DNA from: an uncultured Flammeovirgaceae bacterium
GTDB lineage: Bacteria; Bacteroidota; Bacteroidia; Cytophagales; Cyclobacteriaceae
Length of the DNA stretch: 11,995 bases
NCBI GenBank assembly: GCA_946886805.1
Contig: CAMPJM010000075.1
Span: 1 to 11,995 of the forward strand
Reading direction: 5' to 3'
The translations under genes and the position numbers were made by a program. Below are positions 6,912-11,995 of the stretch, piece after piece (the stretch's first letter is position 1; every line of letters begins with the position of its first letter). The notes under the pieces were generated by a model. The model was not told the DNA's origin. It did no database searches and saw nothing but the letters and a program-made list of their open reading frames with translations.

Positions 6912-7466
6912 ATGAAACATTACTTAACTTTTATACTAGTAGGCATTGGTCTTCTTGGATTGACTTCATGTAGCAAGGATGATGACGAGCCAGTTAAGAA
7001 AGGCACTGATGTCACGGCCGAAATCATATTGGCATCCGGTGAGATAGTAGACTTCTCCTATACGATGGATGAATACAGCTTCTTCCACGGCCCTGATGAG
7101 GAGGGCAATGGATACATCATCAACTTGTACCCGGGAACTACCATAGACGGCACTTATTATTCCATTATGATTGACGCTAGAATAAAAGGAGCAGGAAAAG
7201 CGGGGGAAGGTTCTTACAGTTTTCATGAGACCTTGGGGAATGACGATATCGGCGTATTTGTCCGCGTAGGCATTCAGTCAGACCCCGATAATGTAGGAAC
7301 GCTCAATGGCTACTCGTCAAAGGTAGGTAACCTGGGGGGCTTGGTCATTACTTCATTTTCCGATCATCATATTGCAGGAACTTTTTCTGGTGTAATGCCA
7401 TCGCAAATGTCGCATGAGGATCCACCAGTGACAATACAGAATGGAAAGTTTGAGTTTGATTTTTAA
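6912..7466 (+). CDS. Small lipoprotein, DUF6252-like, third paralogue
   Basis: 184 residues. The signal peptide ends in a lipobox, LGLTSC, with Cys20 followed by SKDDDEPVKK, a textbook Bacteroidota surface-export tail. The mature beta-rich domain includes GNGYIINLYPGTTIDGTYY (65-83) and ends with LVITSFSDHHIAGTFSG (144-160) and VTIQNGKFEFDF (173-184), the signature shared with the proteins at 1-369 and 1722-2282. It is the last gene of the co-oriented lipoprotein run and is followed 16 bp later by a strong hairpin terminator. No enzymatic motif is seen. Function unknown. Confidence 0.83.
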   Translation: MKHYLTFILVGIGLLGLTSCSKDDDEPVKKGTDVTAEIILASGEIVDFSYTMDEYSFFHGPDEEGNGYIINLYPGTTIDGTYYSIMIDARIKGAGKAGEGSYSFHETLGNDDIGVFVRVGIQSDPDNVGTLNGYSSKVGNLGGLVITSFSDHHIAGTFSGVMPSQMSHEDPPVTIQNGKFEFDF

Positions 7467-7482
7467 AGTGATTATTAAAAAC

Positions 7483-7522
7483 CATCAAAGACCGAATAAT
7501 TTCTCCTTTTCGGTCTTTGATG
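7483..7522. terminator. Strong rho-independent-type hairpin ending the lipoprotein run
   Basis: The 14-bp perfect stem CATCAAAGACCGAA / TTCGGTCTTTGATG (7483-7496 and 7509-7522) encloses a 12-nt loop. It starts 16 bp after the stop at 7466. The plus-strand tail is only moderately T-rich (CATTAACTTTGTTTT). On the minus strand the stem is followed by GGTTTTTAATAAT, so it could also stop transcription entering from the right. Confidence 0.85.
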
Positions 7523-7590
7523 CATTAACTTTGTTTTGGCATTTCAACCTGTTCCAAAAAGGAGCCAGACCCTGAAGACACCAAGGCACC

Positions 7591-7755
7591 AGTGTCGTGT
7601 CAACGTTTAAATGACGGGTAAGGCAGCAGTAAATTTTGGTGTATGTCAAGGCATAAAAAATTAGCATAGCCATAGCTATGTAAGGCTTTTTATAACGACG
7701 ACATACGCCAAAAGATACCTAGGATTACCCGTCAATTTATGCTTGACATGACACT
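7591..7755. repeat. 165-bp imperfect palindrome, MITE-like or giant hairpin element
   Basis: The two halves pair in register over four blocks. 7591-7603 pairs with 7743-7755 (13 bp, one G-U). TGACGGGTAA 7612-7621 pairs with TTACCCGTCA 7725-7734 (10 bp). 7634-7647 pairs with 7700-7713 (14 bp, one U-G). CATAGC 7665-7670 pairs with GCTATG 7675-7680 around the apex CATA. The ends AGTGTC(G/A)TGTCAA act like terminal inverted repeats. No transposase or plausible protein lies within it, and no clear target duplication flanks it. It could be a non-autonomous transposon relic, a Bacteroidota intergenic palindromic repeat, or a transcribed structured RNA. Confidence 0.75.
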
Positions 7756-8231
7756 AAATTTCATTAAAAATTTTACTTCGTGCTTTTTACTTCTTCGCTT
7801 CTTTGAATCTTTGTGACTTTGTGGCAAAAATGTTCATGTAATTCGGTTTCTTTATTGTTCCGTAAGACTTGAACCAACTTCATCCCTTCACTATCCTTTT
7901 CCAAAATCCTCGTTCGATTTTTTGAATAATTCTTAAGAACATAGATTCTTAGAAACCCATAATATAATTTCACTTACCTTTGCCTTCAACTGTTTAGTGT
8001 GTATATATCAAAACAAACTCTGAATTTGCCGGATTTTAGGGGTTATGTCTTATCGTTATGTTACTTGTATTACTTGTTGCAATATTGGAGTAACATAGCG
8101 AGTAACAAAATCCCGATAAATATAACAAACAATGATAGAACACCATACACAGCATAAACATAACAGCGAGACTATCAGATAGGTATTATAAATCTTATCT
8201 AATTTCTATTATCATTTCATTTGATTAAAAA
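7756..8231. other. Gene-free intergenic stretch upstream of hemW
   Basis: There are 476 bases without a supportable gene. 7780-7830 is T-rich with repeated CTTTG (CTTCTTTGAATCTTTG then TGACTTTGTGGC), a low-complexity stretch. 8053-8107 is a hairpin with AGTAAC boxes, listed separately. 8110-8231 is A/T-rich leader leading to hemW, with no Shine-Dalgarno site and no clear TAnnTTTG promoter. A 66-codon minus-strand frame at 7773-7973 is not convincing. Confidence 0.6.
8053..8107. repeat. Inverted repeat with AGTAAC/GTTACT boxes upstream of hemW
   Basis: TCGTTATGTTACT (8053-8065) pairs with AGTAACATAGCGA (8089-8101), 13 positions with one wobble, around a 23-nt loop containing the palindrome CAATATTG. 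GAGTAACA occurs twice as a direct repeat (8088-8095 and 8100-8107), and TTACTTGT occurs twice in tandem (8061-8068 and 8070-8077). This gives two boxes in each orientation, about 125-180 bp before the hemW start. It could be an operator, a leader hairpin or part of an old element. Confidence 0.5.
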
Positions 8232-9359
8232 ATGGCCGGAATATACCTTCATATACCTTTTTGTAAACAAGCATGCCATTATTGCGATTTCCACTTCAGT
8301 ACCAATCTGAGCAGAAAGGATGACATGGTCAGGGCCATTGCAAGCGAATTGGCGTTACAAAAAAATTATCTGTTGGGAGAAAATATTTCTTCCATTTATT
8401 TTGGGGGCGGCACACCTTCTCTTCTTGATCGGGCGGAATTATCTTTAATATTTGAGGCAATCTATGATAATTTTACAGTTGATACTGCTGCTGAGATCAC
8501 CTTAGAGGCAAATCCTGATGACTTGTCAGCAGAAAATTTAGCTGCCTTTTCCAAATCGGGGATCAATAGGCTTAGTATAGGTATTCAAACCTTCGACGCA
8601 GATCAGTTGAAATTTCTTAACCGTGCCCATAACGCCGATCAGGCAAGAAATTGTGTGGTTCTTGCCAAGGAAGCAGGATTTAAAAATATCAGTATTGACC
8701 TTATCTATGCTATTCCTTCTCCCGACCACACTATATGGAAAAATGACCTGGAGGTGGCATTGGCTTTAGATCCCCAGCATATCTCTTCTTACAGTCTTAC
8801 AATTGAACCTAAAACCGTGTTTGGGACTTGGACCAAAACTGGAAAAATGTTAGCCATAGATGAAGAATATGCAGCAACGCAGTTTGAAATACTTATGAGC
8901 ACTTTAGAAAAGCATGGTTACGAGCAGTATGAAATATCAAATTTTTGCAAACCAGGTTTTATATCCAGGCATAATAGCAATTATTGGAGGCAAGCGAAGT
9001 ATTTAGGAGTCGGTCCGGGAGCCCATTCCTACAATCATATCCTGCGACAAAGCAACATTTCAAATAATGCGTTCTATATTAAATCCATAGCAAATGGCAA
9101 TATCCCTTTCGAGGAAGATTATCTGGATAACACCGCAAAGGTTAATGAATATATGATGACCAGCTTGCGGACAAAATGGGGTTGTGATTTGGATTATATC
9201 CTTCAAAAATATGGCATCAATATAAAAATGATGCATTCAAGCTATATTTCTAAACTATTGGAGGCAAAATTAGTATTTCTAAGTGGCAATTTATTAACAT
9301 TAACAAACCCGGGAAAGCTCATTGCTGATAAGATTATTGAAGACCTTTTTATCGAATAG
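8232..9359 (+). CDS. hemW: HemW, radical-SAM heme chaperone (HemN-like)
   Basis: 375 residues, the usual length for HemW. The N-terminus HIPFCKQACHYCDF carries the radical-SAM cluster ligands Cys11, Cys15 and Cys18. GGGTPS (58-63) is the SAM-binding glycine motif. Residues 88-200 (EITLEANPDDL, RLSIGIQTF, SIDLIYAIP) form the rest of the partial TIM barrel. RHNSNYW (246-252) contains the HNxxYW signature that separates HemW from true coproporphyrinogen oxidase HemN, followed by LGVGPGAHSY. A winged-helix-like C-terminus follows. Known HemW proteins bind heme and deliver it to respiratory proteins in the cytoplasm or at the membrane. Such genes are often misannotated as oxygen-independent coproporphyrinogen III oxidase. 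The start ATG 8232 puts HIPFC at the expected distance. It appears monocistronic, with a gene-free upstream region and its own terminator. Confidence 0.95.
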   Translation: MAGIYLHIPFCKQACHYCDFHFSTNLSRKDDMVRAIASELALQKNYLLGENISSIYFGGGTPSLLDRAELSLIFEAIYDNFTVDTAAEITLEANPDDLSAENLAAFSKSGINRLSIGIQTFDADQLKFLNRAHNADQARNCVVLAKEAGFKNISIDLIYAIPSPDHTIWKNDLEVALALDPQHISSYSLTIEPKTVFGTWTKTGKMLAIDEEYAATQFEILMSTLEKHGYEQYEISNFCKPGFISRHNSNYWRQAKYLGVGPGAHSYNHILRQSNISNNAFYIKSIANGNIPFEEDYLDNTAKVNEYMMTSLRTKWGCDLDYILQKYGINIKMMHSSYISKLLEAKLVFLSGNLLTLTNPGKLIADKIIEDLFIE

Positions 9360-9375
9360 GCTAAAGCCTTTTTTT
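9358..9375 (+). terminator. Short intrinsic terminator overlapping the hemW stop
   Basis: AGGC (9358-9361), loop TAAA and GCCT (9366-9369) run straight into seven T residues (9369-9375). The stem is only 4 bp but G+C-rich and has an ideal T-tract. It overlaps the TAG stop codon of hemW. Confidence 0.5.
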
Positions 9376-9694
9376 AGATTTAACAATGGACGATAGCATT
9401 GTAGTATCAAAAAGGTCGATGAAAAATCCGATTGACTAAATGCTTCATCTTTAGGAGAGTGCGAGAGCAAAGTTAAAAAAATCCTAATTTCAGTGATTTT
9501 TATTGTTAAATTTGATCTTACACACAGGGTTATTTAAGTTGAGACGACTGAAATTAAGCAGTGTTCAATTGGATACGAAGTATTTGTAATGAATTAAAAT
9601 ATGACATAAAACAAATAATATTGTGAGAAAAATAGAAGTGCCCCAACTTTTAGCGTAAGGAAGTGAAGTTTTATTTTCTTATAATATTTAAATA
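9376..9694. other. Gene-free stretch between hemW and the TerB-like gene
   Basis: There are 319 A/T-rich bases without a supportable gene. TAATTTCAGT (9485-9494) and ACTGAAATTA (9547-9556) form a 10-bp perfect inverted repeat with a 52-nt spacer. TAAATTTG (9507-9514), a match to the Bacteroidota -7 element TAnnTTTG, lies between the arms, but without a good -33 partner. It could be a promoter for the gene at 9695 with a long leader (about 170 nt). Confidence 0.4.
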
Positions 9695-10090
9695 ATGTAT
9701 AATTGTAATCATAAAATTGTTCCAATGTCAAGCGAAGAAAAAAAAGCCTTCCTTTTACTTAAGTCCGTTATTTTCCATTACCATGGTTTAGATGAGGATG
9801 AACAAAAAATTCTCGATGAAACGGCCAAAGATTTGGATGCCGTTAATGAATTACAATGGGCTAATGAATTTATATCAAAAGATTATCTGACAGCCTTCGA
9901 AAGGGCAAGAGACTTCTTAAATGAAGTTATTAAGCCCTTGAGTAAAGACAGAAGGTTGACAATTTTAGATATGGTGTGGAAAGCCAATAATCAAAAAGGT
10001 TATATCACCGAAATGGAGGCAACCGCTATGTTAAAGCTTGCTAAAGATTGGCAAATTGAGAACGAATTAATACTATTGGTAAGAGGATAA
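9695..10090 (+). CDS. Small helical protein, TerB-like
   Basis: 131 residues from ATG 9695. An internal ATG at 9725 (MSSEEKKAF) gives a 121-residue protein and may be the true start, since the first ten residues (MYNCNHKIVP) look unlike a conserved N-terminus. There is no signal peptide, so it is probably cytoplasmic. It is almost all helical: SSEEKKAFLLLKSVIFHYHG, DEDEQKILDETAKDL, NELQWANEFI, AFERARDFLNEVI, SKDRRLTILDMVWKANNQKGYITEMEATAMLKLAKDWQIENE. The 'R-x-x-I-L-D-M-V ... A-N-x-x-G-x-I-T-x-x-E-x-x-x-L-x-x-L-A' ending is like TerB-domain proteins (tellurite-resistance-associated helical bundle). No other ter genes are near, so a role in tellurite response is not supported. It is convergent with the minus-strand gene at 10138. 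Confidence 0.6.
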   Translation: MYNCNHKIVPMSSEEKKAFLLLKSVIFHYHGLDEDEQKILDETAKDLDAVNELQWANEFISKDYLTAFERARDFLNEVIKPLSKDRRLTILDMVWKANNQKGYITEMEATAMLKLAKDWQIENELILLVRG

Positions 10091-10106
10091 CATGTTTATC
10101 TTCATT

Positions 10107-10126
10107 GGAATCCTTCGTTTGATTCC
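10107..10126. terminator. Possible shared terminator between convergent genes
   Basis: GGAATC (10107-10112) and GATTCC (10121-10126) form a 6-bp stem with an 8-nt loop in the 47-bp gap between the stops at 10090 and 10138. The T-tracts on either side are poor, so this is a weak candidate. Confidence 0.3.
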
Positions 10127-10137
10127 TTAGGCATTTC

Positions 10138-10689
10138 TTACCATTCTTCCATGAGGTCTTCGACCTCCTTCATCTTCTTTTCTGTATATGATCCTGAAGT
10201 AGCGTAGACTATTTTACCGTCTTTATCTAACACAAAAAAGTAAGGGACATCTTTTTTCTCAAAATCGAGCGCATCTTTATATGTTTTCAAATCGCCTTTA
10301 TAGAAAAGGATATGGGGCAGTAATTTTGGATCCATTTTCTTTTTCATTTGCTTTTCAGCGGTGTTAGCCGCAGCTTTTTTTACTCCGGTGAACATGGGTA
10401 TGAAATATACATTTACATCGTACCCTATATCGCCAAAGAGGCTGCTGCTGGATTTATGGATGAAAGTGTTATACACAGGATTGAACCAGGTTTTCAAATC
10501 ATCCTCTGATTTTTTTGAATAAGCCATTCCAATAAGGGTAAACTTTCCTTTTGTATCTTCAGGTATTTTTAATTCTTTATCTTTTAAAGTAGTTCCTTCC
10601 AAATAAGGAAACATATCTCCTTTTTGGGCATAAAGCTCTGATATCCCTATTGTAATTGAAATGAGGCAAAAAACAAATATTTTAATCAT
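10138..10689 (-). CDS. Secreted thioredoxin-fold protein without CXXC
   Basis: 183 residues. A cleavable signal peptide (MIKIFVFCLISITIGISELYAQ, cut near residue 21) sends it to the periplasm. The mature domain looks thioredoxin-like. KGKFTLIGMAYSKKSEDDLKTWFNP (48-71) is the first beta-strand and helix, where a CXXC normally sits, but here reads AYSKKS. A central insert (74-125) follows with VNVYFIPMFTGVKKAA. HILFYKG comes next, and DVPYFFVLDKDGKI (147-160) is the cis-Pro loop and following strand. There is no cysteine in the mature protein, so redox activity is not possible. The shape resembles the ATP10/SCO-like or AhpC/TSA side of the superfamily and suggests a chaperone or ligand-binding role. 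It lies 107 bp downstream of the LuxR-type membrane regulator on the same strand, with its own candidate promoter. Confidence 0.65.
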   Translation of the reverse strand: MIKIFVFCLISITIGISELYAQKGDMFPYLEGTTLKDKELKIPEDTKGKFTLIGMAYSKKSEDDLKTWFNPVYNTFIHKSSSSLFGDIGYDVNVYFIPMFTGVKKAAANTAEKQMKKKMDPKLLPHILFYKGDLKTYKDALDFEKKDVPYFFVLDKDGKIVYATSGSYTEKKMKEVEDLMEEW

Positions 10690-10721
10690 TGGTCTAGCAC
10701 TTTTGTTGGTGATTTAACGAC

Positions 10722-10729
10722 CAAACTTA
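10722..10729 (-). promoter_or_regulatory. Candidate -7 element for the thioredoxin-fold gene
   Basis: Read on the minus strand this is TAAGTTTG, a full match to the Bacteroidota -7 consensus TAnnTTTG, ending 32 bp before the ATG at 10689. A clear TTG at -33 is not seen. Confidence 0.4.
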
Positions 10730-10796
10730 GAAATTGTATATGTCTAAAGCATGTTTATTTCTGATATATCTTTTGCAGGTAATTTATAGGATGAAT

Positions 10797-11726
10797 TTAA
10801 AGCTCTATCTGATAATCTCTGAGAAGGGATGTTAATTGGCTGCGGCTCCTGACATTGGTTTTTTGAAATATTCTATGGTTATGATCTTTTACTGTTTGAA
10901 GGCTTATAAAAAGATTTTCCGCAATCTCTTTATTTGTTTTTCCTGCATATAGTTCTTTTATAACCTCAGATTCCCTTGAGGTAATAGCATATTTGCTGAT
11001 AAACAACTTGAACGAATTACCTGCATCTTTTAGATTTTTGCCAACACTATTAATTTTCCAATGAGCATTGTAAATGAAATAAATCTCAAGAACTGTTATG
11101 CTCAAAAAAAACAGAAAACTGAAAATTATTTCAAAATATAAGTTAAGGCTGTTGGTGAAGAAAGCCGGTAAATGAATAAGTCCAAAAATTGCAACACATA
11201 GCGTAGTGATCAATTTAGATTTGCCTTTAACAAATTTTAATTCAGTAAAGCCCAGAAATGTAATGGTAGGTATTACAAAAAGGAGTACCAGCAACGAATA
11301 AACCTGATGTACATTTCGGAATAAGGCTGCTTCGCTTAAATACAGCAAAACGGTTTCTGCAAAGATGGTGAGAGTGATTCCTAATCCTATCAAAGTCGTT
11401 TTTGGAGGTTCTTTCAATAAATTAAATCCCCATAGAAAAAACATACTCATCCCAATCAAAAGAAATGGCGTGCCAATAAATGCTATAAAATCAGATAATG
11501 ACTTCAGATCCTGATTCGCCGTCGGATTAAAAATTACACGAAAGAAAATTTTACTCCATAAAGAATAAAAGCCAAATGTGTACAAAAGAATCATAGCAAA
11601 TCGGAGAAACTTAAAGCTGCTTATGTTTTTGAAGCCTTGCTTTCTGAAGAGCACAAGGATACCCCCTGCAGAAAGTCCCAGACAAAAAAGGAAGCAAATC
11701 CAAATAAGTAGAATTGTTATTTCCAT
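10797..11726 (-). CDS. Seven-helix membrane protein fused to a LuxR-type HTH regulator
   Basis: 309 residues. Seven hydrophobic segments at about 3-27, 40-62, 77-104, 110-130, 139-160, 172-192 and 196-219 form the membrane part. After a short linker comes a LuxR/FixJ-type winged helix-turn-helix (248-298): ITSRESEVIKELYAGKTNKEIAENLFISLQTVKDHNHRIFQKTNVRSRSQL, given here in pieces as T-x-R-E-x-E-V, G-K-T-N-K-E-I-A, S-x-x-T-V-K-D-H and K-T-N-V-x-S-R. The NKEIA and TVK motifs are canonical. It has no histidine kinase or receiver domain, so it should be a membrane-bound one-component sensor-regulator. The divergent membrane-protein gene at 11861 and the dyad between them are natural candidate targets. 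The ligand is unknown. Confidence 0.88.
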   Translation of the reverse strand: MEITILLIWICFLFCLGLSAGGILVLFRKQGFKNISSFKFLRFAMILLYTFGFYSLWSKIFFRVIFNPTANQDLKSLSDFIAFIGTPFLLIGMSMFFLWGFNLLKEPPKTTLIGLGITLTIFAETVLLYLSEAALFRNVHQVYSLLVLLFVIPTITFLGFTELKFVKGKSKLITTLCVAIFGLIHLPAFFTNSLNLYFEIIFSFLFFLSITVLEIYFIYNAHWKINSVGKNLKDAGNSFKLFISKYAITSRESEVIKELYAGKTNKEIAENLFISLQTVKDHNHRIFQKTNVRSRSQLTSLLRDYQIEL

Positions 11727-11742
11727 AAAGATTATATGCTCT

Positions 11743-11775
11743 CAAAAATATGAAAATGACGTTCTTTTGAAGCAA
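11743..11775 (-). promoter_or_regulatory. Candidate promoter for the 7TM-LuxR gene
   Basis: On the minus strand TATTTTTG (11750 to 11743) matches the Bacteroidota -7 element TAnnTTTG. TTG (11775 to 11773) lies 22 nt upstream as a possible -33 element, slightly longer than the usual 19-21 nt gap. The ATG is 16 bp downstream, giving a short leader. Confidence 0.35.
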
Positions 11776-11812
11776 TACTAAAGTAGTGATTTTTTAATTT
11801 CCAACTTTAGTA
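11776..11812. promoter_or_regulatory. Dyad between divergent genes, candidate operator
   Basis: TACTAAAGT (11776-11784) and ACTTTAGTA (11804-11812) are perfect 9-bp inverted copies with a 19-nt spacer. The left half abuts the candidate -33 element of the LuxR gene; the right half lies about 50 bp before the divergent start at 11861. The position fits an operator shared by both promoters. There is no direct evidence for the protein that binds it. Confidence 0.4.
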
Positions 11813-11860
11813 GCTGTTTTATTAGGCGTAAAATATTCTACTTTGAAATAAAAAAAGAGA

Positions 11861-11995
11861 ATGGAATACACGAATCACAATTCAATTAAGCCTACATATA
11901 ATGGAAGTCTTTCTTATGGATGGGAGAAGATGAAAAGTCATTTTCTTTATCTGTTTCTTGTAGTGCTGGTAATCTCTATACTGGATACGCCACTT
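11861..11995 (+). CDS. Membrane protein, N-terminal 45 residues only (3' end outside window)
   Basis: The frame is open from ATG 11861 to the window end (45 codons). After a polar N-terminus come SLSYGWEKMKSHF and the hydrophobic helix LYLFLVVLVISILDTP, so it is an integral membrane protein. The 'G-W-E-K-M-K-x-x-F-L-Y-L' entry is typical of Bacteroidota multi-pass membrane proteins of unknown function, though the rest is not visible. TACTTTG (11839-11845) is a loose match to the -7 element, 15 bp before the ATG. It is divergent from the 7TM-LuxR gene and separated from it by the dyad at 11776-11812. Confidence 0.7.
   Translation, partial: MEYTNHNSIKPTYNGSLSYGWEKMKSHFLYLFLVVLVISILDTPL

Noticed and set aside
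7485..7673. 62-codon minus-strand frame
   Set aside because: It runs through the terminator hairpin and one arm of the palindromic element; the translation reflects those structures.
7773..7973. 66-codon minus-strand frame ending in KVTKIQRSEEVKSTK
   Set aside because: It is made partly of the CTTTG-rich low-complexity stretch, has no recognisable domain, and lacks a supportable upstream signal. I could not show it to be a gene remnant.
8232..9359. Oxygen-independent coproporphyrinogen III oxidase (HemN) as the product
   Set aside because: The HNxxYW signature and the absence of the HemN fourth cysteine and N-terminal extension favour HemW.
9695..10090. Tellurite-resistance operon
   Set aside because: Only one TerB-like protein is present; no TerC, TerD or TerZ-type gene is adjacent, so the resistance function is not supported.

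Overview
The window looks like chromosome of a Bacteroidota bacterium, probably of the Sphingobacteriaceae type (Sphingobacterium, Pedobacter or Olivibacter-like). The reasons are the many lipoproteins with an SCSKDD-type acidic tail after the lipobox cysteine, the absence of Shine-Dalgarno sequences before good starts, A/T-rich leaders, and several matches to the Bacteroidota -7 promoter element TAnnTTTG. The genus cannot be fixed from the sequence alone.

Positions 1-7466 hold one long co-oriented (+) run of secreted or surface proteins. It contains three small beta-rich lipoproteins of one family (the first cut by the window edge; DUF6252-like), an OmpA-domain protein, two large lipoproteins that share an Ig-like domain but carry different beta-propellers, a DUF4412-like lipoprotein and an unrecognised lipoprotein. 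A decayed gene remnant of the same propeller family lies at 3796-3991. The run ends at a 14-bp-stem terminator (7483-7522). No enzyme, transporter or toxin-like gene is mixed in, so this is a cell-envelope lipoprotein cluster that has grown by duplication, domain exchange and gene loss. Its function is not evident.

Positions 7523-8231 are gene-free but structured. They hold a 165-bp imperfect palindrome that looks like a MITE or large hairpin element (7591-7755), a CTTTG-rich stretch, and a second inverted repeat built of AGTAAC/GTTACT boxes (8053-8107).

Positions 8232-9359 encode the radical-SAM protein HemW, followed by a short terminator. A 319-bp gene-free stretch leads to a small helical protein (9695-10090, TerB-like). 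Convergent with it on the minus strand are a secreted thioredoxin-fold protein lacking a CXXC (10138-10689) and, upstream of that, a seven-helix membrane protein fused to a LuxR-type DNA-binding domain (10797-11726). A divergent membrane-protein gene starts at 11861 and runs off the window. A 9-bp perfect dyad with a 19-nt spacer lies between the two divergent genes.

I do not see a defence system, CRISPR array, transposase, rRNA or tRNA. The most informative items are the seven-repeat propeller lipoprotein with its relic paralogue, the propeller exchange behind a shared Ig domain, the long palindromic element, and the 7TM-LuxR gene with its divergent partner.
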